From assembly GCA_000442015.1 (NCBI GenBank), contig KE561265.1, positions 124,001 through 188,000 on the forward strand: a stretch of 64,000 bases of DNA, read 5' to 3'. Shown here piece by piece: positions 1 through 10,620 of this stretch. Positions within the stretch are counted from its first letter, which is position 1. The number at the start of each line of letters is the position of its first letter. Source of the stretch: Rozella allomycis CSF55. Taxonomy: Eukaryota; Rozellomycota. The notes under the pieces were generated by a model, which saw only the letters and a list, made by a program, of their open reading frames with translations, was not told where the DNA came from and did no database searches. Made by a program: the position numbers and the translations under genes.

Positions 1-3000
1 TCATCCAACAACTTTTGCATCTGCATCACCTTTTCATCCAAAACCCTCTTGTCACTATTAGAACTTTGAATCAATGCTAATTGTCCATTCAATTCACTCT
101 CTAGGTACTTTAAACGCTCTTCCTTGTTCATCTTTTCTTTTTCTATTCTTTCAATCAAAACACTTTGATCTTCAACTTGGTCCTTGTACTTCTTTAATTC
201 CTCTTGAATACTCTTCTTCATCTTTTGGTTTTCTTCAAATTGAGTCTCAAGTTCCTCATATTCACTCGTCAATAAGCGAAGATTCTCATCCAACTCTATT
301 TCCCTCTGTTGCGTACGCTTTAGTATCTCAAGTTGGTCAGCAGTCGCGTGTTTTTCATGCAAAAGTTCCTCTTCAATCTTTTTCTTTTCAATCTCTAACT
401 GGTTCTTCATATCCATTAAAGTCTGCTTTTCTTTTTCCTGCATTTGAAGCGCACTTTCCAAAGATATTATCTGGTCATCCTTCTTCTTTAAATCTTCTTC
501 AGTCCTAGTCACATTCAATAATGGCTTCACTTTCGAATACAATCGCCACCATGACCATTCTCTCAACTGAACATACACTCTCGCGTTCTTTTGAATCACC
601 TTTACAGCCTTAACAAAAGTAACACGTTTAAAAAATAATCTTTTGTGGATATACGATCTACACACAGCCTGAAAATCTCCAAATATTCTTCCCAACTTTG
701 CATCTCTAATGTCCTCCAATTCAGCCAACTAGATTTAAATATGCAAATATTCATTACAGCTCCTGCCTTGAAAAACACTTTGGTACTTCCAATTCTGTAT
801 TGACTCTTGTCTAAATTCAATCCTTCTAATAACATTTGCGCAGCCTTTTTGCCATCAATAAAACCTTTGGGGACGAGACTCGAATTTAATATTTCATATC
901 TTTGCTTAAAATCTGCAAATAAAAGCCTATTGGGATATCCCTGACGACATATTCTTATTCCTTCCAGCACACCGTTACAACGAAGTTGATCAAGTACAAG
1001 CTGAGCATGAATCTTTCCAGGTTTCTTTTCCTCATTTGGAACAATACATCTAACAAAATGAGGCTGTGTAGAATATAGTTGCTGCATCAACGTTAATAAT
1101 GACTCTCTGTGCTTTTGGGACACAGTTCTGAATGACCCCTTTTTCACTGCTCTGACTACCCTTGATGACACAATATCGTCTTCGTTGCCCAAATAGTCTT
1201 CAAAAAGTTTAGAAACAAAATTTTCACTAGAATTGGCTAGAAGCTTTGTAATGTTTTCATTTAAAGGATCCTTGTTTTTATCCAACCAGTTTTTAGTGCT
1301 ATATTCCACTTTTCCAGCATAATGAACAAGTGTAAAACTCTCGCCAAAACGAGGCGTTTCAAATTTATTTGACTTTCCTTTCCAAATTCCCCATATTTTC
1401 TCTGTAAATGTCTTGTCCGTAGCCTTGGGCATTACACATTCTTCATCCAGGCACGAAAAGATACCAACAGGCTAATTTACTAACAGATTAATGATTACAT
1501 TTGATTTTTCTATTAAATCAATAGTTGGTTGCAAGTCATGACCGAAATCGATAAAATTCCATTCAATATTCTCTTTCTTGTATTCCTCTTGCTCCAGAAT
1601 AAACATGTGATGATTGAAGAATTGTTGGAGTTTTTCATTTGTGTAATTTATACATAACTGTTCAAAGGTATTGTTCTTTTACAACTTGTTGATTATTTTT
1701 ACTTGGAATATTTCAAAGCCAGCAATGTCTAGCACTCCTATGAATGTTGATTTATTTCCAGGAAGGTCGATTTCTTGATTTATTCTGTCAACCAATTTTC
1801 CAAACATTCTTTCATACAATGACTTTGCTAATGCCTCTACAGAGTAAACAACCTGTGATGCTGTTCTTGCCTGAGACACCCAGTCCCTTCCAGCTTTAAT
1901 CACCGGCCTCAATAAGCCCTTTACAAAATCTGAAACTTGAACTCCCAATATATGACAGAGTTTCTCAACAACGGCCATGTCATTTATTTGAGCTTGATTT
2001 TCCTTATCTTCTTCAATATTTAAATTGCCTAAATGTAAAATAGCGGAGATTATTCTAAAATAGTCTTCCTGTTCATTTTGATGGAAATTCATGACATTCA
2101 TTGCTTCCTATGATTCAACTACAATGTAACGCCTTACAACCAGGTTTTTATATTCACTCGTATCGTCCACCCCTTCAATGTTTTTATTGGATGATTTCAC
2201 ATAGGCATAGTCATTGACGGTACCATCAATGAGAAATTTCTTTCTTAATTCAACCGGAGCCCCTTTTAGGAATTGATAAAAGATGTGATAGTTTCTCTCT
2301 TTTGATGTTTGGTATACAACGCGTGACTTTTCCAAAAGATAACGCTCAATATTCCCACCAGCTATTGCACCAGCATTATTGAATTCGATCCTAATAAATT
2401 TTCCCTTTAATCAAAACCATATTTGAAGCTTACAAATCTGGAGGAATTGTTATTCCTGATTGTCTGTGCATTACCGAACGCCTCCAAAATAGGATTGGCC
2501 AAAATTATTTTCTCTTCAAGGCATCCTGATGATGTCATTTTATCTGACGTGATTGAAGTCAAGTATTGGATAACTTTCTTGGTGTTTTCAGTTTTACCAG
2601 CACCAGATTCACCCCTATTATATATGTTTGTATTTGACATACGTGATCAAAATAGATTGATTCTCATGATTCTGGATCATATCCCGATAAGCATTGTCTG
2701 TAACAGCGTATATGTGAGGAGGCATCTCAATTCTCTTTTTGCCCTTAAACATTTTAACAACTTGATCAGAATAGATTGGTAGGCGATGATAAGGATTCAC
2801 AGTAACAAGGAAAAGGCCAGAATAAGTCTATCAAAAGTAATTAAAACCCATACATATATCAAGCTACTAAAATATCTTTGTTTCAAATTATGCAAAACCG
2901 AAGCTTCATTTAGGTAACTTAAATCTGCCATATCCTCTACCTTTTCAAACTTTGGTGGATTCATCTTCTCTGTCTGAGATATTTCCAAAGTCTTTTGCTA

Positions 3001-3212
3001 AACTCGATTTTGTTAATCTATCCTACTTGTCCATCTGCAAATTCGCAGGTAACCTTATCCCCGATTTCATTAACAATGAAAGCGGGTGCATATCCATCTT
3101 CTTTATCTTGGACCCATACCCACTTTTTCTCTGCCCATTGAGCCTGCTCAGTAACATCATTCACAGCAGATCGATGTGTATTTTTTAAATACTTTTCGGC
3201 TGACTCGTCCAT
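1..3212 (-). CDS. Class II myosin heavy chain (N-terminal part; runs off the left edge)
   Basis: Actin-based motor for cytokinesis or cortical contraction. Order from the start at 3212: SH3-like N-terminal domain (about residues 30-70), motor domain with P-loop GESGAGKT, switch I NNNSSRFGKF, switch [11 protein letters not shown], converter ending FFKAG, a short IQ-type helix ([17 protein letters not shown]), then a heptad-rich coiled coil that continues past position 1. Eight introns of 26-30 nt are needed; each restores the conserved motor sequence, for example one interrupts switch I and another splits [10 protein letters not shown]. The IQ region followed by a long coiled coil points to class II rather than V. 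The tail and stop lie outside the window. Confidence 0.93.
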
Positions 3213-3220
3213 GGCTTAAG

Positions 3221-3461
3221 TGTAAACAAACAGATCCGCAATTAAAAAATCCATTCCAAAAAATATATTAATTTTATGCAGCCATGTGTTACATATTTAT
3301 TGCGTGTTTTTCAAGACCATTATATTGTCTGTTACCATATAAGGNTGTAAACAAACAGATCCGCAATTAAAAAATCGATTCCAAAAAATATATTAAAATT
3401 TTATGCAGCCATGTGTTACATATTTATTGTGTGTTTTTCAAGACCATTATATTGTCTGTTA
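3221..3461. repeat. Tandem near-identical 115-bp copies around a single N (probable contig-join artefact)
   Basis: Copy 1 (3221-3334) and copy 2 (3346-3461) both start tgtaaacaaacagatccgca and differ at only a few positions. The single N at 3345 lies between them. This is what results when two overlapping contig ends are joined with a placeholder instead of being merged. A real tandem duplication is possible but less likely, because a second N in this window (6090) shows the same pattern. The 3213-3599 interval holds no gene that I can see. Confidence 0.75.
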
Positions 3462-3599
3462 TCTAAGGTATAACATCAGATGCCCATATATTTATGACTT
3501 TGTTTAAGACCAACTCTCAATACTATTAATATAAACGGGGTATATGTGGTATAAAAATAGCCTATCACACTAGATGAAACTACTAAGCCACATAGATTA

Positions 3600-4040
3600 A
3601 TGCGAAAATTATATATTTCTCTTTTACTAATATCAACTTCAATAGCGCAAAATTTGCCAGTGTATGAAACATTTAGTGATGAGATACTTGACACAAGCGA
3701 AGATGTACCGATAAATAGTATCTCCAGACCCATATATTACAACCTTAAACACTTAAAGGAACTGGCGTACAGCGCTGGAAAGGTTGCATGTGAAGATATT
3801 TTGACTATATTAGGAATGTCTGAAGAAAGCTACAACAATTCTCTTGAAGTTCTAGAGTTGTTAATTGATAGAGATTTAAATAGATTCAAATGTAAAGATG
3901 ACAAAAATGGCTTTGTTAAGAAAAAGGTCAAGGCTAAAAAAAGTGGATTTGACGAACAATTTCTTATTTATATGAATTACTTGATTCAAAAAGACCTGGT
4001 TGAAAGGAGCATGCAAAGGAATGTTAATAAAGTAGATTAA
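3600..4040 (+). CDS. Small secreted orphan protein, 146 aa
   Basis: Intronless ORF with a clear cleavable signal peptide (hydrophobic core LYISLLLISTSIA, likely cleavage near AQN at about residue 17). The mature part is acidic, then Lys-rich (FVKKKVKAKKSG) and predicted helical, with two cysteines. I recognise no domain. It ends 26 bp before the katanin p80 start on the same strand. A secreted small protein in a putative endoparasite could act at the host interface, but that is inference only. Confidence 0.6.
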   Translation: MRKLYISLLLISTSIAQNLPVYETFSDEILDTSEDVPINSISRPIYYNLKHLKELAYSAGKVACEDILTILGMSEESYNNSLEVLELLIDRDLNRFKCKDDKNGFVKKKVKAKKSGFDEQFLIYMNYLIQKDLVERSMQRNVNKVD

Positions 4041-4066
4041 CAAAATTACGAAATTCATTAAACGCT

Positions 4067-6006
4067 ATGAATATAGTTAGTATGAAATTTAAAGCCAAGT
4101 GAGTCAGATCATTATAATCAACATTCAAAAAATATTACATGTGCAGATATGAATAATAACTTCATTGTAACTGGAAGTGAAGATAGACGAGTTTATCTTT
4201 GGACTTTTGATAAACCAGATCCATTACTGGTAACATTATGAAATCCTAATGAAAGACAATGCTTGGTCATGCTTATCCTATAAGTTCTGTAACCCTAGAC
4301 GAGATGGAAGAAATAGGAGTTGCCGGGTCAACAAATGGTACAATTAAACTTTGGGATTTGCAGCAAAACAAAAGTATTATTTTTAGTGATCCATTTTAGT
4401 TATTCGGACTTTTACAGGCCACAAAAATCAAGTGACATCTTTGAGATTTCATCCACATTGCGAATTTTTTGCCTCTGGAAGTGAAAACTGTTTAAAAGTG
4501 TGGGATATTAAGAGGAAAGTTTGCATACAAAACTACGCCCTAGACAATGCCTCCTCGGTGAATGATATTGAATTTTCTCCTGACGGTCGATGGGTAGCAG
4601 CATCAGCTGGTGATAAAGTTCATGTAATCGTGATTAAGATAATTTACAAAGTTGTGGGATTTGACAGCTCAAAAGCTGTTATATACATTTTGTAAGCCCA
4701 AATTCAAAGTTCGATCATTTTGTTTTCATCCAAATGACATTCTTTTAAGTATGTGCGATGAAACTGGTTGTCAAACATTCTGGGATTTGGAAATGTTTCA
4801 ATGCATCTCAGAGTATCAAGTTCCTTTTGAAAATCCAAAATCTCTTTTCGCTGATCAAGGGCAAGCCATGATAGTGCTTTCGGAAACAGCTTTGGCGTCT
4901 ATTGGCTGGGAACCCCAAGGAGTATATGATGCAGAGAAGATTAATATACCTGGCAACTTTCTTACTCGCCAGATTAACGATACATTGTACACCGTCGGTT
5001 ACAGTGAAGCCAACTTGCTTCTATATTCCATAGATTTAAAAGTAACTACGCATAATAATTTTAAAAGAAATTAAGACCTTTTAATGGCATCGAAGAATTC
5101 CAAAACGAAAAGATTAATGTAAAGACAACAATTTCTAAACCACCATCACCTGTTTCTCCATCAAGATGCAACTGGTCTAGTCAATCACCAGTATTAATGA
5201 ATAATAAAATGGAATCTAATAGCCTAAATGCTAGCCTAAGCAACCTAAAGATAGAAAAGGTTCCAGCAGACATTCGATTGATCCCTAATAGTAGGGACAA
5301 AGCGATTGGACTCGATCCAAAGTCTTTTATTCAGGTAATTTATTTTTTCTTGCATTGAAAGCATGTGAAAGTAAATTCTCCAATTGAGTTGAATGACACG
5401 CTTCCCACTTCTGAATTGACTCAATTGCGTTTGACCATCGATGGAAACATTCCTTTTGTGAATTTAATGCAAGAAAGACTTTATAATATAAAAGAAGCTA
5501 AAATGATAAATTCAGAAATAGGATTAAAAGATTGTTTATTGTTTTTAAAAGAACTGAATGATTTAGCTGTAATCGCTGATGTATTGAAGACAATAAATGG
5601 TAAACCAGGAATCTGGAATCTAGACTGTTGCCGCATAGCATTAAGCTTAGTAAATAGACTACTGACAGGCATTTTTGAAGCGTAAGCAAAGTAAAATTAA
5701 ACTAAAAGGTATTATGAAGTAGCTTTTGATTGTGCTTCTTTTCTCATCACCCAGTTTTCGCCTATTGTAAAGACAACTCTTCAGAATCAACCTAATGGAA
5801 AAATTGTTGACATTCAAAGAGAAGAACGGTAATAAATAGCTTAATATCAGAACAGAATCAATAAATGCATGGAATGTCATGATTTCTTCAAGTCGATTTA
5901 TGATCAAACTAGAGTGACTATCAAGTATAAAGGCCCAATCACAAAGAAAGCTGCAGAATTAGAGGCAATTTTTGATCAAAACGGTCTACCAATGTTTATA
6001 TCATAA
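4067..6006 (+). CDS. KATNB1: Katanin p80 WD40 subunit B1
   Basis: Regulatory subunit of the microtubule-severing AAA ATPase katanin; targets p60 to spindle poles, basal bodies and flagella. About 574 aa after removal of eight introns (26-28 nt). WD40 blades fill the first 300 residues (IKLWDLQ, LKVWDIKRK, VHLWDLTAQ, CQTFWDLEMF). A Ser/Pro-rich linker (PPSPVSPSRCNW) follows, then the helical con80 domain, which binds p60 and ends in CMECHDFFKSI and GPITKKAAEL. The start at 4067 gives a very short N-terminus before the first intron (4080-4107), so an upstream start cannot be excluded. It fits with the other cilium and microtubule genes in the window. Confidence 0.88.
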
Positions 6007-6032
6007 AATAAATTTATTAGCAGCAAAATTGA

Positions 6033-6995
6033 TTATTGATTATTTTCTAGAAGGAGAAATGTACCATATTTCTTGAAAAGAGAACAAGGNTACCATATTT
6101 CTTGAAAACAGAACAAGGGTCAGAAATATTTCCTTCAATTTGACGCTCAATGTCATGCCTTGTCTTCATAATGAGGAATTGATCTCGGAAATATGATATA
6201 TTTTCAAAGTTATTCCTTAAAATATCGTGTTCAAATGATGATAGTAAATGTGCAATATCCTTAATCTGTGATCGTTCTAACCAAGAAAGACAGTCAGGGA
6301 CTCTAAATTCTCGATCTCTCATTAGCGTTCCCGTTTGATAGATATTAGGATTATCTTCTTTAATTGAATTTGATGAACAGTCTCTATCGTTTTCTATTAT
6401 CATTTCACAGGCCTTGACTAGTTCGTTGAGTTTTTCTGCATTTAAACTTTTAGATTTTTCTTCATGGCATTGAGGAAGATCAGTGGTTGATATCACGTTA
6501 ACGAGGGGTGAAGATTTTGCTGATTTTAATCTGTGTGTGCGTTTTTTGGCTTTAGGCGATTCCATGGTGGTTTTGACGGGAGCCTCATTTTTTTCAGCAA
6601 CCGCCTTGTCCAATCTAAATGGTGATATTTCAAGCAATTTTTCTTCAGATGCTCCTTCTTTTTCCAGCTCAGATTTTCGTAACATGAATGCCATTTGTTG
6701 TCGTTCGGTTAAGCGTGACAAATCAAAATCACTGGACGCCATAGTTGACAATGTCCACCATTGCGAATCATTCTTTTTGCTTTTTTTAGTTCCTTTATAA
6801 GTCTAACAGGTCATTTTTACTTTTTTTGTTGAGTGCACGGCAAATACTCTTTGTATCTTCAAAATCAAAAATGCTCGAAGATAACTTGACAGGTGACGAT
6901 GTTAAGCAAGGTGTTCTTGGAATATTTATATCATCCAATGTTCTTTCTTTGAGTGCTCTCTTTGGGGATGACGAATAGGAAGGGGAACGCAACAT
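6033..6995 (-). CDS. Unknown basic, Ser/Pro-rich protein (about 300 aa)
   Basis: Two exons joined by a 28-nt intron (about 6794-6821). The N-terminus is rich in SP/TP sites (SPKRALKER, IPRTPCLTSSP) and basic residues (KKRTKKSKK). A conserved-looking block follows, DFDLSRLTERQQMAF, then an acidic linker and a helical C-terminus (CLSWLERSQIKDIAHLLSSF). This suggests a phosphoregulated nuclear protein, but I cannot name the family. The 3' end crosses the N at 6090, which is flanked by a 28-bp duplication. If the duplicate is collapsed, the frame ends in FKKYGTFLLLENNQ at 6033; read literally, it ends at 6047. Confidence 0.6.
6062..6118. repeat. 28-bp direct duplication around a single N (contig-join artefact)
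   Basis: The segment taccatatttcttgaaaaga occurs at 6062 and again at 6091 with one mismatch, with N at 6090 between the copies. As at 3345, this looks like unmerged overlap between contig ends and it distorts the 3' end of the gene at 6033-6995. Confidence 0.75.
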
Positions 6996-7089
6996 GTTTA
7001 TTTACGCGCCAATTTTGCGCGCCAAAAGTATTTGTAGCACTATTTTCGAAATTTCTCACAATACCAATGATTTTTAGAAAAATATCGTG

Positions 7090-7794
7090 ATGTGGGTATT
7101 TGGATACGGTAAGAGTTGTAGTGTTCTATTACAGGATCGCTGATATGGAAAGCTAATTTTAAGTTTGTTAAAAGGTATCAAATTTCATTACAATTGTTTC
7201 AAGGAGACCTGGGTATGTTAAAGGTTATGTTAGGCGATTTTGGCAGGTAGTTTTTTAAGTTTTTTAGCATCAGGGTAGTACTGATCACAGAGGTGTGCCT
7301 GGAGACAGTGGTAGAGTAGTTACTTTAATCCCATTTGAAGAATGGAAAACAATCAATGATGATGTATTATATTTTTTTTCCTTTAATAACATAGACAGTA
7401 AGTGATGGTGTTACTTTCGGTATGGCTTATCAAATTGCATTGGACGATGTCGATGAAATCCGCGCATATTTAGATTACCGAGAGAAAGGCGGATATGTTT
7501 GTGAAAAGGTTCAATGCCATTTATTAGATGGAGAAAAAGAAGTGGTGGACTGTATTTTGTACATTGCAACATCCGCTAATGAAGAATACTTAGGATTTGC
7601 CCCTTGTCATGACATAGCAAAGCAAATTCTTAAATGCAGAGGTATTAAATTAATAGTTTAATAAAGAAGGACCTAGTGGGACTAATGAGGAATATTTCGA
7701 AGAATTACACGATGTTCTATTAAAGCTATTTCCTGAAAATAAAGATGAGCATCTATTGCTGATTAAAAAGCATCTGAATTTATTAAAACAGTAA
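7090..7794 (+). CDS. CHAC2: ChaC-type gamma-glutamylcyclotransferase (glutathione-specific)
   Basis: Cytosolic enzyme that splits glutathione into 5-oxoproline and Cys-Gly. About 188 aa after removal of five introns of 25-31 nt; no single frame shows it. The N-terminal fingerprint MWVFGYGSLIWK is complete across intron 1. It is followed by [42 protein letters not shown] (containing the expected catalytic Glu), YLGFAPCHDIAKQI and EGPSGTNEEY. The length matches the ChaC2 subfamily. The start ATG at 7090 is the family start. A small secreted-protein gene lies 25 bp downstream in the convergent direction. Confidence 0.92.
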
Positions 7795-7819
7795 ATAAAT
7801 AAATAAAATGGTATTTATT

Positions 7820-9745
7820 TTATAAAAGATTGACAGATTCAAGGATTGCCTTTAATTGATCGTATATCAAATTATTTTCCCTGTGGCAGCGATAAATCTC
7901 GAGTAAATATTCCAAGATGAAGAATTTCTTGGAATCTTTTTTCCAGGACAATGAAGCCAAATGAATGAATTCTTGAACAAATCGGTCATCAATGACGTTG
8001 TGCTTCATAAATCTAGTTAACGATTTTATCAAATTTATTCCAAGTTTAAAATGAAATGGATCGTTATTTTCAAGGCATTTACCAACAATATCTATGAGAG
8101 TTTTATGAATTAATTCTCGAACATTGCAATCTTGATGGAATTTTGAAATTGTCTCCACAAAGGCGTCGACAATTTTATAGATTTGAAAGATTGAATCACT
8201 AAATGAAATCACTTCTAAAAAGTTTCTGCTGGTCTCAACCAATTCTAATGTTGAAACTGAAATTTCATGCAAAAATGATTTTCTGAGTTCATTGTACGAA
8301 TCAGTTTGAACTAAGCTAAGATAATTGTCGAAAACTCCAACGTTTCTTTCAAAGGAAAATTCTTCCTTCAAGTAGGCTTTGACCATTACATCATTTGGAG
8401 TAGGCTCAGAAAGCGCATTTCTAGTCTTTTTTGGAAAAATGGCATCTCTTTTTATTATTCTCTTTAATTTTAATTCGCGTAACTTAAGTTTTAGATGTTC
8501 AGGCTGTGGTATTTTATTCCTCTCTAAGAATGAAAAGATATCTTCGCCAAAAACATTTAGAGATATTAAGCTTTGTGGTACTAACTTTATGATATAATCG
8601 ATGGTATCAATCGAAGGATTTATATCACCTCCGTACAAAAGCATTAATGGGCTATGAAGAAACGGACTTTTCATTGCTAAAGCCTTCTTAACATCAGATT
8701 CTTTATATTTCATTAAAGATTTGGCATTTCCTGCCAATAAAAGCAATTGTGCTACATTGTATTCCGACTGAACCCTATCTTGTAATGTATACACTCCAGT
8801 CTCCAGTAACATGTCAATTATGTCCAATTTTTTGTAATAAAATGCTTCTGAAATCAAGCAAATACTAGCGTCTTTTATTTTATCTGCTTCGGTAACATCA
8901 ATGAGATATTTGAACATATTTTCGCTACCATTAAGGAGGGCATGAAGAAACATATTTTTTCCATTATAATCAATTACAAACTTTAAATATTCCCTTTCTG
9001 CAAATATAGTTTTTAAAGCTGCTTTGATTAAAAAATGTTCACTCCCGGGATATTTGGAGGCGCTAATTAATACGACAGCCTGTTCATAGAGCTTTTTATC
9101 TGTATAATCAAGATCTTCAAAGAGCTTGACTTTTTTGAATTTCTTTCGAATGTTAGTTTTTTTATTTTTAATGTGATTGTACCAGTCCATTAATGGCTCT
9201 GAATCCTTCAGAGAATGTAAAACGGCACCTCTTTGAGTAATTTTAGAATAAGTAGACAAGTTATTTTGAACAATAAAGTCCAAAAAATGATACCTTTTAA
9301 ATTGAAGTAGATAGTCCGTTATTTCTTTTCGTGAAGAGTCTTTCGCAAACAGGAGCCATCTATCTTCTTTCTTTAACGTTTTCACATATACTTTAAACAT
9401 GTCAAATCTGTCTAAAATGCACATTTCTATGGAGTATATTGCACTATTCGGCCCTTGAGAAAACACCCATTCATACCCCTTTTTCAAAATGAACTCGAAT
9501 GCTCTTAAATTATTTTCTCTTATTACTTCTAAAAATATATCACTAAAATTCTCATCTTCATATTTAATAATCGAACTAAAATCATGCACTTCGAAAGATC
9601 CATCATTTTTAACGATCTCAATAAATTTTTCATACGGTGTCTCGAAATCTTCAACCAATTTGTAATTTTCCAGATTGACTTGATCTGCACAAAGTATTGG
9701 CGTTAAAGAAAAGCATAAAATTGCTGTTTGAACTAAAAATTTCAT
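7820..9745 (-). CDS. Secreted orphan protein with degenerate ankyrin-like helical repeats, 641 aa
   Basis: Single intronless exon. The N-terminus MKFLVQTAILCFSLTPILCA is a textbook signal peptide (cleavage near CAD). The mature protein is almost entirely alpha-helical with units of about 33 residues resembling worn ankyrin repeats (NLRAFEFILKKGYEW, GKNMFLHALLNGSENMFKYLI, KKLDIIDMLLETGVY). A basic linker (KRDAIFPKKTRN) leads to a helical C-terminal third. No transmembrane segment or catalytic motif is visible. Lack of introns over 1.9 kb is unusual for this window, though 15221-17152 and COX10 are also intronless. Function unknown; secretion is inferred from the signal peptide. Confidence 0.7.
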   Translation of the reverse strand: MKFLVQTAILCFSLTPILCADQVNLENYKLVEDFETPYEKFIEIVKNDGSFEVHDFSSIIKYEDENFSDIFLEVIRENNLRAFEFILKKGYEWVFSQGPNSAIYSIEMCILDRFDMFKVYVKTLKKEDRWLLFAKDSSRKEITDYLLQFKRYHFLDFIVQNNLSTYSKITQRGAVLHSLKDSEPLMDWYNHIKNKKTNIRKKFKKVKLFEDLDYTDKKLYEQAVVLISASKYPGSEHFLIKAALKTIFAEREYLKFVIDYNGKNMFLHALLNGSENMFKYLIDVTEADKIKDASICLISEAFYYKKLDIIDMLLETGVYTLQDRVQSEYNVAQLLLLAGNAKSLMKYKESDVKKALAMKSPFLHSPLMLLYGGDINPSIDTIDYIIKLVPQSLISLNVFGEDIFSFLERNKIPQPEHLKLKLRELKLKRIIKRDAIFPKKTRNALSEPTPNDVMVKAYLKEEFSFERNVGVFDNYLSLVQTDSYNELRKSFLHEISVSTLELVETSRNFLEVISFSDSIFQIYKIVDAFVETISKFHQDCNVRELIHKTLIDIVGKCLENNDPFHFKLGINLIKSLTRFMKHNVIDDRFVQEFIHLASLSWKKDSKKFFILEYLLEIYRCHRENNLIYDQLKAILESVNLL

Positions 9746-9865
9746 AACCCTAGTCGACAGAAAATATTTTCTCCCAGGGTTTTATACAAACGCTAAACAA
9801 TACAATCACATGAAGCAAATAAATTGAGGAAAAAATTTTTAAAATAGACAATATTGAATCTTTTA

Positions 9866-10532
9866 TTAAGCAACTGATAGACAAAGCAATGCCAATTGAT
9901 CAGCTTCACACTTGGGAAACTCGCCTGAAACAACAAAGACAGAATAACCTGGTTGAGTAAATTATAAAAATATACCGTCAAATTGAAGTTGTTTCAGATA
10001 CATTGATAAATATGTATTAGAAACTGGTTCAGGTTTGTTGCTTATAGAATTCAATATGTACCAATGGTTCCCGAATCTCCGCACCGTTATCCAATGACTA
10101 TCAAAATTGCATATAAATGCTTTTTCATATCTATTTAAGCTAGAAAAGCTAGCTACTGCATTTCATTATCCGCAAGTTTTAACGAGTTGATGTTGAGATC
10201 CCAGACCTTTAATGCTTTTTCAATCACTTGAAAAGAAAAGTATCCTGAATCATCATAGTTTGATGATTCCTCAGAAATAAATTTTAAGTAATCCTTTGTT
10301 TCCATACCACCTTCTGCAAGAGCTGTCCTTTCTTCATTGTCTAATTCTCTAGCAATTTCTGATAAATCTACAGCTGTAAAGTAAGATCCTTTTCAGCCTA
10401 CTTGTTAAAAATACCTTGTAACAGATTATTCAGGGCATGCTGTGCACAGAGTTGACCTTCTTGCTATATTTAGAATATTGATTCAAGTACTTTCTCAAAA
10501 TATATCGAATCTAAGATAATATTTTCTGACAT
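9866..10532 (-). CDS. Josephin-domain deubiquitinase (ataxin-3 type), about 186 aa
   Basis: Cysteine protease that trims ubiquitin chains. Four introns (26-27 nt) hide it completely from single-frame reading. After splicing the start reads MSENIILDSIYFEKQEGQLCAQHALNNLLQ, in two conserved blocks. The catalytic triad is present: Cys in GQLCAQH, His in FDSHWITVR, Asn in WYILNS. The family blocks GGMETKDY, DDSGYFSFQVIEKALKVW and YSVFVVSGEFPKCEADQL follow. Translation stops about ten residues after the Josephin fold, so the ubiquitin-interacting motifs and polyQ tract of animal ataxin-3 are absent. Alternative: another Josephin-only family member; the DDSG.FS.QVI block favours ataxin-3. Confidence 0.9.
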
Positions 10533-10620
10533 CCAAATTTTGGAAAATTTTTGAATCCTCGTCAATTCACACCAAGAGAAAAGTACCAAACTTAGATAAA
10601 ACGTTTAAAAGAAAAACTTT

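Noticed and set aside
74-508. 144-aa plus-strand ORF
   Set aside because: Antisense shadow of the myosin coiled coil; no protein-like conservation.
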